Shown piece after piece: positions 1 through 8,576 of a stretch of DNA of 64,000 bases. The DNA comes from Acidimicrobiia bacterium. GTDB taxonomy: Bacteria; Actinomycetota; Acidimicrobiia; Acidimicrobiales; Bin134. Made by a program: the position numbers and the translations under genes. The notes under the pieces are model-generated. The model was not told the DNA's origin, searched no databases, and worked only from the letters and a program-made list of their open reading frames with translations. Location of the stretch: assembly GCA_022819825.1 (NCBI GenBank), contig JAJEGM010000020.1:1-64000 (forward strand), in the 5' to 3' direction. Position 1 is the stretch's first letter, and each line of letters begins with the position of its first letter.

Positions 1-30
1 AACCACGCCGCTGCACTACCTTCAACCACC

Positions 31-85
31 GGGGGCCTCCCGTCTCTTGGACTATGTGTCAGTCACAAGAATCGGCGAGGCCCCC
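31..85. repeat. Inverted repeat next to the methylase gene
   Basis: Perfect 9-bp arms GGGGGCCTC (31-39) and GAGGCCCCC (77-85) are separated by a 37-nt loop, starting 24 nt past the methylase stop. The loop is long for an intrinsic terminator and there is no T-run, so the function is open. Nothing else is recognisable in positions 1-108. Confidence 0.35.
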
Positions 86-108
86 ACCCTCAGTGGTGGA
101 CCCCCAAA

Positions 109-1971
109 TCACCCTGGTCCCAGCTTCGACGCGAAGAGCCAGAAATCATGAAAGCTGTTCACCGCTTCTTCAAAACTTGTACATCTGCTCGCCATCATCA
201 TTCCAGCGGCTACAAGTTCCTTTGCCTGGAGAGAATTTTCTCCAGTCCACGTCAGAACACTCCCTACTTTTTTCTGCTTGGATGCTTCGATTACCAAGTC
301 TCGGGTAAAGGAATGTGGTGAGTTCTTCGAATGATCGTTAGCCAACTCTGTCCTGACAGTCACGCATGCGTGAATCCATAGGTCTGCTTTTTCCAATGCC
401 TTACTCAATGAGTACCAAGCCCTAAGATCTCTATTGTGAAATGTCATCAACATTTTCCCGTTCTTTTTCAATGTTCGTTCAGTTTCTTTGATTATTAGAT
501 TTAGATTTATACTATATTCGTCGAGGCCTGTTCCTCTACATCGATTGGGCACTGCCTCCTCTTCAATACGCGACGCATCTACTGGACTTATGATTCCTAC
601 GCTCTCACCCCACACATTTAATGGAGTCGCCAATTCCCAATATTGGATATCTCCATAGTATGGAGGATCTGTGAGAACGATATCTATTGAGTTAGAAGCG
701 AGCGGTTGATTAGCGCTACTGCCTACGTTGAACTCTATCGAACCTCTTGCCGTACTTTCTTTCGCTCTTACGTCCTTGTGCCACTTAACGGCTTTTCGCG
801 CAGCTTGCAGCCTACGGTGGAGCGTTCCACGACCTTGTGTCGCTATGGGATTCACCTCAGCTGCGAAACCGATAGGTGCAAAACGATGGTTGTCAGTAGC
901 CCCAAATACTTTTGGATAGTACCTGTCCCACCGTGCAAGGAAGCCCGGCGTCTCGGCAGCTCCGCATATTGCCAATAAGATTTGCTCCTGCACCGATCTA
1001 TTGTCTACCTGTTGGGCGAGTCTCACCGCTTCAAGGAGTACGTTGAGTTGTCTTGCGGGATACAGATCGGCCCACGTCAAAAACCCTGCCCGTCGTAGAA
1101 TATTTGTTTCTACTCCAGCTTCAATCGGCTGTCTAAGTGGCAGCGGTATATCCCGACATTCTTCTGTCTTGAGATCTGTTTCGTTGGGGTACGCAAAATG
1201 TGTATGGGTCTTGCCGTCATGCCCTATGCATTTCCGTTGGACTAAAGACAATTTCCACCTTGAATGTTGATAGTCATAAGCCTTGAACCGTTCCCCGCAT
1301 ATCTTGCAGTCTAGCATTCTCCCCTTCATTAGAGAATGGTTGGCTGGATTCAAATATCTTTGACAGGAACGACATTGCAATTTTTCGGCGGTCAACTTTC
1401 CCTTCGTAACTTCTCCGCATGTTGTACAACCAAAATAGCCAAAATCTTCTTTACCGTTTCGACTGGCCACTGTGGCCAGTCCGTAGGGATACGTGTATAC
1501 CTCGACGCCACATTTGGGGCATGGAATATTTCTTACCCAGAAGGCGGTCAATAATTCGGTGCTCGGGTGTTCTTCACATCTAACTTGGTAGGAAATGCTC
1601 CTAGCACGGAGATCCTTCAAGAGCTGAGAGCCAACTTCCCAAATCTCTTCTGCATTTGCCTGGTTTGTTGCTATTTGCATACCAGTAAGGGGCCATGGAT
1701 TGATATCTTGAGCAAATGCGCGATGCCCCCGCAAATAGGCTTCTAGAGCAACAGTGCAACTACCACTGAAGGGGTCGGAGACCATATATTGCCTGTTCCT
1801 GTCAGAGGTAGCGGCGTCAAGTATGGCACCAATTAGTTCGTATGGTCTCCGAGCCCACCAGCGAAAGAGGGTCGAAGGAGGCCGATGACGGCTACTGCCC
1901 TTAAGCTCTTTCTGGATCGCTTCTTCCACTGATTGCCAATCGATCTGTGCAACCAGTGGTTCCGCAGGCAT
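109..1971 (-). CDS. Zn-ribbon DNA adenine methylase, DUF1156/COG1743-like
   Basis: A 620-residue putative N6-adenine DNA methyltransferase. The N-terminal WWARRP motif (38-43) is typical of DUF1156-type methylases. The SAM-binding DPFSGS lies at 66-71 and the catalytic DPPYYGD at 435-441. Between them are CxxC knuckles (C151/C154, C182/C185, C200/C203, C222/C225) that look like tandem zinc ribbons. It is shorter than the 919-residue methylase at 15464-18223, shares its signature motifs, and looks like a distant paralogue. The DNA is visibly AT-richer than the flanking genes, which suggests horizontal acquisition. Its neighbour on the right is an ordinary CoA-transferase; any partner genes would be left of the window. 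The methylase assignment is strong; target sequence and a role in defence are inference. Confidence 0.85.
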   Translation of the reverse strand: MPAEPLVAQIDWQSVEEAIQKELKGSSRHRPPSTLFRWWARRPYELIGAILDAATSDRNRQYMVSDPFSGSCTVALEAYLRGHRAFAQDINPWPLTGMQIATNQANAEEIWEVGSQLLKDLRARSISYQVRCEEHPSTELLTAFWVRNIPCPKCGVEVYTYPYGLATVASRNGKEDFGYFGCTTCGEVTKGKLTAEKLQCRSCQRYLNPANHSLMKGRMLDCKICGERFKAYDYQHSRWKLSLVQRKCIGHDGKTHTHFAYPNETDLKTEECRDIPLPLRQPIEAGVETNILRRAGFLTWADLYPARQLNVLLEAVRLAQQVDNRSVQEQILLAICGAAETPGFLARWDRYYPKVFGATDNHRFAPIGFAAEVNPIATQGRGTLHRRLQAARKAVKWHKDVRAKESTARGSIEFNVGSSANQPLASNSIDIVLTDPPYYGDIQYWELATPLNVWGESVGIISPVDASRIEEEAVPNRCRGTGLDEYSINLNLIIKETERTLKKNGKMLMTFHNRDLRAWYSLSKALEKADLWIHACVTVRTELANDHSKNSPHSFTRDLVIEASKQKKVGSVLTWTGENSLQAKELVAAGMMMASRCTSFEEAVNSFHDFWLFASKLGPG

Positions 1972-2059
1972 ATCAGCAGGTTACCTTTTCGCTTTGCTTC
2001 ATTGGAGTCATTTTTGACCTGCAGTACCCATGCCGATCTTGGGCCATTGGAGAACTTGC

Positions 2060-4495
2060 TCAGCCCCAAAAGGCGGGGCGGGTGCCGATGACTTGGGCCT
2101 CGGCCAAGTCGGCGATCTCGGCGTCGTCGAGGCCGAGCACGTCGCGCAGGATCTCCTCGTTGTGCTCTCCCAGAGTGGGGGCCGGGCGGCCCAAACGGTG
2201 GTATTGGCCGTTGAACCGGCCGGGAAAGCTGGGGTAGGGCACCGCTCCCACGACTACGTGGTCCATCCACTGCTGGTGGCCTCGGGCGGCGAGTTGGGGG
2301 TTGTCGATGGACTCCCGGCCGGTGATCACTGGAGCGGCAGGCACACCCGCGGCCAGCAGTTCGTCGACCGCGTCATCCCGGTTGCGTTCGGCCACCCACG
2401 CGCTGATGGCGGCGTCGATCTCATCGTGGTGGGCATGGCGTTCGTCTCGGCTGGCCCACTCAGCCCAGTTATCGCGTCCGATGAGGGATGCTAACGCGGG
2501 CCACTGGGCATCTTGGTCCACTGAGATCACCACCCAGCGGTCCTCACCGGTCGCCGCGTAAATCCCCTGGGGGGCGGCGTAGGGGGAACGGTTGCCCTGG
2601 CGTTGGAGCAGCTGGCCGTAGGCGGACCACTCGATCACCTGCTCGGCGGCGGCGTTGAGCCCGGCCTCGATCAACGGCACCTCCACCAGTTGCGCTTCGC
2701 CGGTCTGGGCCCGGTGCTCGAGGGCCAGCAGCGTGGCGAACACCGCGTGCATTCCGCCGAGTTGGTCGCACATTCCCCGGGGCACCAGCGGGCGGCCCTC
2801 GGGATCGCCGGTGAGGAAGGCCAGACCGCTGGCCTGCTCGATGGTCATGGCGAAGCCGGTGCGGTCGCGCCACGGCCCGGTCAACCCGAAGGCGGGCATC
2901 CGCACCATGATGGCGTTGGGATTCAGCCGGTGGACCTCCTCCCAGTCGAGGCCGAAGTTCTCCACCACGCGGGGGGAATAGTTCTCGATCACGATGTCGG
3001 ACATCTCCACCAGCCGCTTCACCTGCGCCAAGCCGTCGTCGCTGGACAAGTCCAACGTCACCGAGCGCTTGCCGGTATTGGCCCCGTGGGTCACCGGGCT
3101 CCACTCCCACAGGTCGTCGCGCGTGAGCCCGCTGGCGAAGCGCATCCCGTCCGGCCGCTGGATGGACTCCACCTTGACGACATCGGCGCCCAAGGCGGAG
3201 AACAGGCATGATGCCACCGGTCCGGCCCAAAATGTGGCCAAGTCGCACACCCGGAGGCCGGCCAGCGGAAGCGACGGCTCGGTGCGGGCCGGCCGTGGGC
3301 TTGGGGCGGGACCCGGATCGCCAGTTGTCTCCAGGAGTCCATCGTCGGCCTCTCCCAGAGTGGGGGCGGGCGGCACCGGGCGAGGCGGGCGAGCACTGAG
3401 CTGATAGGGCACTCGGGGCTGGGTGAAACCGCCGGGGTTCTCCACGTACACCCCCCGGTCGGCAAAGTGGTCGATCTGGGCCACCCGGCTGCCGTCGCCG
3501 ATGGGGGCCACCGGCACCCGCAGCATGGTGGCCTTGTCCACGATCTCGTCCACGGTGTGGGCCTGGGTGAAACGGGCAATGCGGTTCCACACCTCGTCGC
3601 GGTGGTCCATCCGTCCGTCGCCGCTGGCCAGCCTCGGGTCTTCGGCCATCTCGGGGTCGTCGATGACCACGCAGAAGTCCTTGAACTGCTGGCCGGTGAT
3701 GGTGCAGAAGCCCACCCAGCCGTCTTTGGCCGGCTCCACCGAGGGAATCTCGATGGAGCGGGTGGCCCCGGTGCGGGCATCAGAGGCGTAGGCCGCATAG
3801 AGGTGGGCGTACACCACGAAGCTGGTGGTCATGGCCTCATAGGCCGACACGTCTACGTGCTCGCCCCGGGCGTTGTCTCGCCGGGCGGCCATCAGCGCGG
3901 CCAGCCCCAGAGCGGCGGCGTTGGCCGCCACCAGGAATTCCCCCAATTTGCCCCCCACGCCGAGGGGCATCTCGTTGGGAATGCCCCGGCTGTGGGTGGA
4001 GCCCACCCAGGATTGGAGGGTGAACTCGTTGGCCGGACGCTGGTCCCACGGCCCGCCGCGGCCCCACGGGGAGATCGACAGCAGCGCCAAAGAGGGGTTG
4101 TTTTCGTTCAACTCGGCGTGGCTCAGGCCCATGGCCTCGACCGTTCCGGCACCCAAGTCCTCCACCACCAGATCGGCGGTGGCCGCCAGCGCCAAGAACT
4201 GGTCCCGGCCTCCAGGGTCGTCCACGTCGATCACAGTGCTGCGCTTGCCCGCGTTGAGGAACTGGAAAAACGCCCCGTCACCGGAATCGCCGCCCGCGGG
4301 CGAGCCCGAGGCCGACCATGATCGCAATCGGTCGCCGCCGGGAGGCTCAATCATGATGACCTCGGCTCCGGCGTCGGCAAACAGCTTGGCGGTGTAGGCC
4401 CCACCGATAGTGCGGGTGAGCTCCAGCACTCGCACCTGATCGAGCACCGCCCCATCAGGGGTGCCCAGCAGGCCTCCCCCGGCCATCTCGGGCAT
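2060..4495 (-). CDS. Fused double-domain family III CoA-transferase
   Basis: An 811-residue protein made of two CaiB/BaiF (family III) CoA-transferase domains in tandem (about 12-385 and 408-811) joined by a Pro-rich linker. Such enzymes move CoA between acyl groups through an aspartyl-CoA anhydride. The second domain has an Asp at the expected place (CDQLGG, D577). The first has Glu instead (KLGEF, E186), so probably only one half is catalytic. The start is ATG at 4495 (MPEMAGGG); the open frame upstream only shadows the next gene. It lies 8 nt after the cyclase-family gene and is probably co-transcribed with it. The substrate is unknown. Confidence 0.85.
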   Translation of the reverse strand: MPEMAGGGLLGTPDGAVLDQVRVLELTRTIGGAYTAKLFADAGAEVIMIEPPGGDRLRSWSASGSPAGGDSGDGAFFQFLNAGKRSTVIDVDDPGGRDQFLALAATADLVVEDLGAGTVEAMGLSHAELNENNPSLALLSISPWGRGGPWDQRPANEFTLQSWVGSTHSRGIPNEMPLGVGGKLGEFLVAANAAALGLAALMAARRDNARGEHVDVSAYEAMTTSFVVYAHLYAAYASDARTGATRSIEIPSVEPAKDGWVGFCTITGQQFKDFCVVIDDPEMAEDPRLASGDGRMDHRDEVWNRIARFTQAHTVDEIVDKATMLRVPVAPIGDGSRVAQIDHFADRGVYVENPGGFTQPRVPYQLSARPPRPVPPAPTLGEADDGLLETTGDPGPAPSPRPARTEPSLPLAGLRVCDLATFWAGPVASCLFSALGADVVKVESIQRPDGMRFASGLTRDDLWEWSPVTHGANTGKRSVTLDLSSDDGLAQVKRLVEMSDIVIENYSPRVVENFGLDWEEVHRLNPNAIMVRMPAFGLTGPWRDRTGFAMTIEQASGLAFLTGDPEGRPLVPRGMCDQLGGMHAVFATLLALEHRAQTGEAQLVEVPLIEAGLNAAAEQVIEWSAYGQLLQRQGNRSPYAAPQGIYAATGEDRWVVISVDQDAQWPALASLIGRDNWAEWASRDERHAHHDEIDAAISAWVAERNRDDAVDELLAAGVPAAPVITGRESIDNPQLAARGHQQWMDHVVVGAVPYPSFPGRFNGQYHRLGRPAPTLGEHNEEILRDVLGLDDAEIADLAEAQVIGTRPAFWG

Positions 4496-4503
4496 GGGCA
4501 GAG

Positions 4504-5406
4504 CTACCCGATGACCACAGGGTTGATCGGGCTGCCGGTGGCCCCTGTGACGTTCAGCGGGGACACGGTCATGAAGCCCTCGTGGCACCCGTCGGCGGCC
4601 ATCTCGGAGAAGTTCAAGAACTCCAGCATGTAGATGCCCGCGCCCACCAGCAGGATCTTGTGGACGGTGAGGAAGTCGTTCTCGTCGAACGGGATGACCT
4701 CGATGGCCGCGTTGTCGGACCCCACGGCCACCACGTCGTTGGCCATCAGCCACTCGGCCCCGTCGTTGTTGATGCCGGGCTGGGCGAAGGGCTGCTCAGC
4801 GGTGGGGTCGGCCTCGATCGACCACCACATGTCGAGGTAGCCGGTGCGGATCAATACGATGTCGCCGGCTCGCACCGGTGTGCCCTGGGCCTCGGCGCAG
4901 GCGGCCATGTCGGCCCCGCTGATCGGCGTGCCAGCTTCCAGCCACTTGTCGGCGCCCATGTGGGCCACCATGTCGAGCAGCACGGCCCGTCCGGCGATGG
5001 CGCCCACCTTCTCGATGCCGAGGCGAGATGCCCCGGTATGGGTCTTCATGGCCTCCTTGGAGAAGCCGTTGTAGTGCTGGTCTTGGCCGTACACATGGCA
5101 CAAGGCATCCATGTGGCTCGTGGTGTGCGAAGCGAACACCAGCACGTCCTCGTGGGCCCCGGTGCCGGCGTGGCAGCCGTAGGCCTCGTAGATGCCCTCG
5201 TCGGAGGCATTTTGGAGGGTCAACCGCATAGGCGTTCCCCGGTAGTCCATGATGGGCACGCCCTGCGACTGGATGGGAATGCCCAGCGGGTACACCTTGC
5301 CGGTGGTGATCGACGCACTGGCCTGCTTCACCACGTCGGGGGTGAGCAGGTTCAGTGCCCCCCGCTCATCCTCGTCGCCCCATCTTCCCCAGTTGTTCTC
5401 TGCCAT
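4504..5406 (-). CDS. Cyclase-family (KynB-like) metal-dependent hydrolase
   Basis: A 300-residue member of the cyclase family that includes kynurenine formamidase KynB and isatin hydrolase. The diagnostic metal-site segment is present as SHTTSHMDALCHV (usually HxGTHxDxPxH); the usual Gly-Thr before the second His is Thr-Ser. These enzymes hydrolyse amide or lactam bonds using Zn or Mn. The start is the ATG at 5406, 7 nt after a TAGAGT -10 box, so the mRNA is probably leaderless. Together with the downstream double CoA-transferase it may open a ring and then activate the acid, but that pathway is inference. Confidence 0.8.
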   Translation of the reverse strand: MAENNWGRWGDEDERGALNLLTPDVVKQASASITTGKVYPLGIPIQSQGVPIMDYRGTPMRLTLQNASDEGIYEAYGCHAGTGAHEDVLVFASHTTSHMDALCHVYGQDQHYNGFSKEAMKTHTGASRLGIEKVGAIAGRAVLLDMVAHMGADKWLEAGTPISGADMAACAEAQGTPVRAGDIVLIRTGYLDMWWSIEADPTAEQPFAQPGINNDGAEWLMANDVVAVGSDNAAIEVIPFDENDFLTVHKILLVGAGIYMLEFLNFSEMAADGCHEGFMTVSPLNVTGATGSPINPVVIG

Positions 5407-5413
5407 GGCCGAG

Positions 5414-5419
5414 ACTCTA
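5414..5419 (-). promoter_or_regulatory. -10 box TAGAGT of the cyclase gene
   Basis: TAGAGT on the minus strand ends 7 nt before the ATG at 5406. This matches the TANNNT plus 6-8 nt spacing seen before many start codons here and implies a leaderless transcript. Confidence 0.5.
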
Positions 5420-5439
5420 GTGATGCGGATGCCGTCCGG

Positions 5440-6126
5440 TCATCCCTTGGAGGCAGACGGCGGGTTCATGCCGAGGCCTTTCAGGCTCTGTTCAATTAGC
5501 GGCATCATGCCGGGGAAGCCAGGGATACGGCGCAGGCGGCGGTCGAGGTACAGGGCGACCATTAAGAGGGTGAGGATGGAAAGCCCCCAGTTAACCCCCA
5601 GGCGGATGAGCACAAACTTGTTGATCGACGCGTTCTGGAGCAGCCAGATGTCGAAGCCGACGCTGGCGAATACCACCAGTGCCACCCCGATGGAGATTTG
5701 GCGGGTAGCCGCTCGATATTCAGGGTGGGCCTTGGTGTCACGATCTAGTGGAACGAGGTAGGGCAGGGCGTAGCCAACACCGTTGCGCCTCATAGCTGCC
5801 GATATCAGCAAAGCCAACGCAGCCAGGCCCTTGGCTCCGATACCGATGCCGAAGTACACCTCCTCGCTGTCGTAGATGATGCCCACGGTGCCCCTAATCA
5901 GCAGATACACCACGATGATCGGCATCACCCGCCCGAGGGGCAAACCCCGGCGGTACCGGCTGATCTGAGCTTTGATGGCCCACAGCGTCATGGCCGCGAT
6001 GGCATAGGCCAACCCGGCCACGCTGTTGAGCACCAGGAACAGCACGATGGGCATGTACTGGTCGAACACATCGGCCCGAGTGGGAGCCGACGGCGTGGGT
6101 GTCGGGCGGGATGCGTCGTCGGCCAT
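5440..6126 (-). CDS. Integral membrane protein, possibly DUF3159-like
   Basis: A 228-residue protein with about six hydrophobic segments after a short Pro/Thr-rich N-terminal tail, ending in a polar tail (LKGLGMNPPSASKG). Sequences such as LFLVLNSVAGLAYAIAAMTLW and a central polar loop with charged residues (IIYDSEEVYFGIGIGAKG) recall the DUF3159/VC0807-like membrane family, whose biochemical role is not established. The start is ATG at 6126 (MADDASRPT), because the upstream frame overlaps the mycothiol enzyme gene, whose stop lies 20 nt earlier. The two genes are probably co-transcribed. Confidence 0.6.
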   Translation of the reverse strand: MADDASRPTPTPSAPTRADVFDQYMPIVLFLVLNSVAGLAYAIAAMTLWAIKAQISRYRRGLPLGRVMPIIVVYLLIRGTVGIIYDSEEVYFGIGIGAKGLAALALLISAAMRRNGVGYALPYLVPLDRDTKAHPEYRAATRQISIGVALVVFASVGFDIWLLQNASINKFVLIRLGVNWGLSILTLLMVALYLDRRLRRIPGFPGMMPLIEQSLKGLGMNPPSASKG

Positions 6127-6146
6127 GGGCAGGGTTCTCGGCGGCT

Positions 6147-6884
6147 CTAGCGGGACAGGGCGAACCAGGCACGGGCGGCGTCGGCGTCGCCGAAGGTCTC
6201 CACGCCCGGGCTGTCCAGCCCGATCCGCTCCCACGACAGCAGCAGCAGGTCGGTGCCGCTGGCGCGCACCGCGGCGTCGCCTTTGGAGTGCTCGAGACTC
6301 ATCTTGATGCGGCCTCCGTCGTTCACCAGCAGCCACTCCCCGTCGCCGTCGGTGCGGTGCAGGTGCAAGCTGGCGTCGGGCAGGGTCATGTCCCAGTTGG
6401 CCACCGCGAACGGCAGCACCACCTCGAACAGCTCGCTTACCCCGTCGGTGGCCAGGTCGGAATCGATGGGGCTGGGCGTCCCGAAGGCGATCTCGGCGTC
6501 CCAGCGGTGTACGGCGGTCTCATGGGCCATGCGCCGGAAGTAGAACGCCATGGTGTTCTGACCGGTCCAACTCCACACCGCCTCGTCGGGGTCGGCCCCA
6601 TCCAGTGCCTCCTGCACAAACCGGTGGCCCTCCTCGAACCACTCCACGATGGCGTCGCCTTCGGGGGGACGGGGGATCTCATCGGCGGGGATCATCTCGG
6701 TTGCCCGCTCGGCCACGTGGCGGCCCACCGAGCGGTACACCCGGCCCACGTGGGCCAGCAGCTTGTGCATAGTCCAGCCGGGGCACGACGGCACCGCGGC
6801 ATCAATGTCCTGCCTCCCGGCGGCGGCAATGGCCTCACCGTCGGATCGCAGGGCTTGCTGATAGACGACTCGGTCGGTGCTCAT
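6147..6884 (-). CDS. Mycothiol-dependent maleylpyruvate isomerase family protein
   Basis: A 245-residue DinB-fold protein of the actinobacterial family annotated as maleylpyruvate isomerase family mycothiol-dependent enzymes. The N-terminal helical domain has the typical VPSCPGWTMHKLLAHVGRVYR, whose His is a likely metal ligand, and later MAHETAVHRWDAE supplies the second His pair. The C-terminal domain (about 160-245) matches the family's MDMPI-C type. The family uses mycothiol as a cofactor; most members have unknown substrates. The start ATG lies 6 nt after a TACCGT -10 box and is divergent from the gene at 6932. Confidence 0.85.
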   Translation of the reverse strand: MSTDRVVYQQALRSDGEAIAAAGRQDIDAAVPSCPGWTMHKLLAHVGRVYRSVGRHVAERATEMIPADEIPRPPEGDAIVEWFEEGHRFVQEALDGADPDEAVWSWTGQNTMAFYFRRMAHETAVHRWDAEIAFGTPSPIDSDLATDGVSELFEVVLPFAVANWDMTLPDASLHLHRTDGDGEWLLVNDGGRIKMSLEHSKGDAAVRASGTDLLLLSWERIGLDSPGVETFGDADAARAWFALSR

Positions 6885-6890
6885 GGCGCG

Positions 6891-6896
6891 ACGGTA
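6891..6896 (-). promoter_or_regulatory. -10 box TACCGT of the mycothiol enzyme gene
   Basis: TACCGT preceded by TTGG (extended -10 type, TGN) lies exactly 6 nt before the ATG at 6884; leaderless arrangement. Confidence 0.55.
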
Positions 6897-6919
6897 CCAA
6901 CCCCAACTAGCCCGACCAC

Positions 6920-6925
6920 TAAGTT
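6920..6925 (+). promoter_or_regulatory. -10 box TAAGTT of the CopD-like gene
   Basis: TAAGTT lies 6 nt before the ATG at 6932, in divergent arrangement with the box at 6891-6896. Confidence 0.45.
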
Positions 6926-6931
6926 GAGCCC

Positions 6932-7336
6932 ATGATCGAAGCCAATTGGGACCTCGATACCTTCCGGGTATTCCTCCACATCCTCGGCGCCGCGGTGTGG
7001 GTGGGAGGCCAGGTGATAGTGGCCGCTTTGGTACCGGCCCTGCGGAAGATTGGTCCCGAGGCCACCCAGGCCGCCGCCCAGCAGTTCGCCCGGGTGGCGT
7101 GGCCGTTCTTCTGGCTGGCGGTGCTGTCCGGACTGTGGAACCTGCTCGAGGTGGAGTTCGAAGATGCGGCCAACAGCTACCACATCACCCTCACCATCAA
7201 GCTGGTACTGGTGATTGCCACCGGCGTGACCGCCTGGCTGCACACCAAGGCCACCGACCGCCGCCGCATCGCCATGATGGGTTCACTGTCGGGCGTGACC
7301 TCCATTGGCGCAGTGCTGGTGGGCGTGGCGCTGTAG
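6932..7336 (+). CDS. Small four-helix membrane protein, CopD/DUF2269-like
   Basis: A 134-residue membrane protein with four predicted transmembrane helices. The first helix carries FRVFLHILGAAVWVGGQV, whose His and WxGG are typical of CopD-like (copper resistance D) and DUF2269 membrane domains, which may bind copper or heme through histidines. A second His lies in helix 3 (SYHITLTIKL), and the Arg-rich loop after it is probably cytoplasmic. It is transcribed alone and converges on the gene at 7357-8544. Function beyond the family resemblance cannot be read from the sequence. Confidence 0.6.
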   Translation: MIEANWDLDTFRVFLHILGAAVWVGGQVIVAALVPALRKIGPEATQAAAQQFARVAWPFFWLAVLSGLWNLLEVEFEDAANSYHITLTIKLVLVIATGVTAWLHTKATDRRRIAMMGSLSGVTSIGAVLVGVAL

Positions 7337-7356
7337 GGCCTTCGCGCACCTCAGAT

Positions 7357-8544
7357 TCAGAACTCAAAGTCTCCGAATATCTCGGGAAGGGTGAAGTCGA
7401 ACCCCACCTCGAAGGCGGCCCGAGCCCCGAACAGGGAGTCCATCGCCGCGCTTGTCATTTCATAGGCGGCCCGGATCTCCACTAGAGCTGCCGAGCCGAC
7501 CAATGCTCGGGCTTCGATCAAGGCATCGGCGGCCACCGCCCGGTTCTCAACCAGCAGGGCATCGACCGCGTCGCAGGCCACCTGGGCCCGGCGCCGGAAC
7601 TCCTTGGCCTCGATGACGACGTCTCGGGCGGTGTCGTAGACATCCGTCGGGGTCTCCGAGTCGCTGAACGAATACGCCAGGGCTGATGCGGAATGGACGT
7701 CGTCGGTGCTGTCGCGGTCGCCCGCGACGACTTGAATCTCGAAAGCAGTGGCAGTGGCCGCGACCAGGTTGATCCGGGCCTCGGCCAAAGCGGCCCACAG
7801 ATCGTCGGCCACCGCCGCGTTGTACGCCGTTCGGGTTACGGCCAGCGAGGTCAGCGCGGAGCGATACTTGCCGACAGACGACGAGTTGATGTCATCGTGC
7901 ACCGCGGTCTTGAGATCGGCGGCCAGGGCGGTTTGGGAGGCGGCCTCCAACTCCTTGAGATAGGCGGTTCGAGCGTTGGCCAGCAAGATGAGTGCCTCGT
8001 CCACGTCTCGATAGGCCTGACGGGCATCGGCCAAAACGGTGAGGGTCTGGGCCATCTTCACGTAGCCGGCTTCATCGGAGTCCAGATCGGCATCCCTCTC
8101 CCGTTCTTCCACCAAGGCGACCAGGGCGCTGGCCAAGTGCCCGGAGAACTCGCTCTTCTCTTCCGTTTCCCCGTCGGCGGCATCGGTATCTCCAGCCCCC
8201 GCGCCGACAATGGCGCTGGTGGGCGAGTCGGCCGCGGCGAAGGCGGCGGTCACCTCGGCCAGCGTGCTGCGGGCGGCATCGGCATAGGAGGCAACCGCCC
8301 CTTTGGCCCGCAGTGCCTCGGCCATGGCCAGCACTGCGGCCTTGTCTGCATCGTGGGCAGAGGCGTCGGCCTCATCGTTCCATCCGGCGATATCAGCGAA
8401 GAAGCCAGCCCGCTGGGCGGCATCGGCCGCCTCCCCTATATGAGCACAGGCGCTGCGCAATGCCTCCACCGCCCCGGCGAGGTAGCGGGAGTCGGAGATG
8501 ACGCCCCCGGCAGAAAACTCCGTCTCGACAGCCGGTTCAGCCAT
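7357..8544 (-). CDS. Alanine-rich acidic helical protein of unknown function
   Basis: A 395-residue protein that I do not recognise. It is very rich in Ala, Asp and Glu, has no signal peptide or transmembrane segment, and reads as long amphipathic helices with regularly spaced Ala and Leu, consistent with a helical-bundle or coiled-coil cytoplasmic protein. A low-complexity acidic linker (GAGAGDTDAADGETEEKSE) near residues 115-135 separates an N-terminal part from a longer helical part. It ends in FDFTLPEIFGDFEF. The start ATG lies 7 nt after a TACCGT -10 box. It is divergent from the formate/nitrite channel gene; no functional link is evident. Confidence 0.6.
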   Translation of the reverse strand: MAEPAVETEFSAGGVISDSRYLAGAVEALRSACAHIGEAADAAQRAGFFADIAGWNDEADASAHDADKAAVLAMAEALRAKGAVASYADAARSTLAEVTAAFAAADSPTSAIVGAGAGDTDAADGETEEKSEFSGHLASALVALVEERERDADLDSDEAGYVKMAQTLTVLADARQAYRDVDEALILLANARTAYLKELEAASQTALAADLKTAVHDDINSSSVGKYRSALTSLAVTRTAYNAAVADDLWAALAEARINLVAATATAFEIQVVAGDRDSTDDVHSASALAYSFSDSETPTDVYDTARDVVIEAKEFRRRAQVACDAVDALLVENRAVAADALIEARALVGSAALVEIRAAYEMTSAAMDSLFGARAAFEVGFDFTLPEIFGDFEF

Positions 8545-8551
8545 GTCCTAC

Positions 8552-8557
8552 ACGGTA
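8552..8557 (-). promoter_or_regulatory. -10 box TACCGT of the Ala-rich protein gene
   Basis: TACCGT lies 7 nt before the ATG at 8544; the same hexamer is used at 6891, 45318 and 59540. Confidence 0.5.
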
Positions 8558-8576
8558 GTTGAGTAAGAATAGGGAT

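Noticed and set aside
31..85. Inverted repeat as a firm transcription terminator
   Set aside because: The 37-nt loop and lack of a T-run do not fit an intrinsic terminator; listed only as a repeat.
54..308. Plus-strand frame over the methylase 3' end
   Set aside because: Low-complexity translation with no motif, opposite a well-supported methylase.
2030..5499. Long plus-strand open frames opposite the CoA-transferase and cyclase genes
   Set aside because: They are shadows created by high GC content; the minus-strand proteins carry clear family motifs and the plus-strand ones none.
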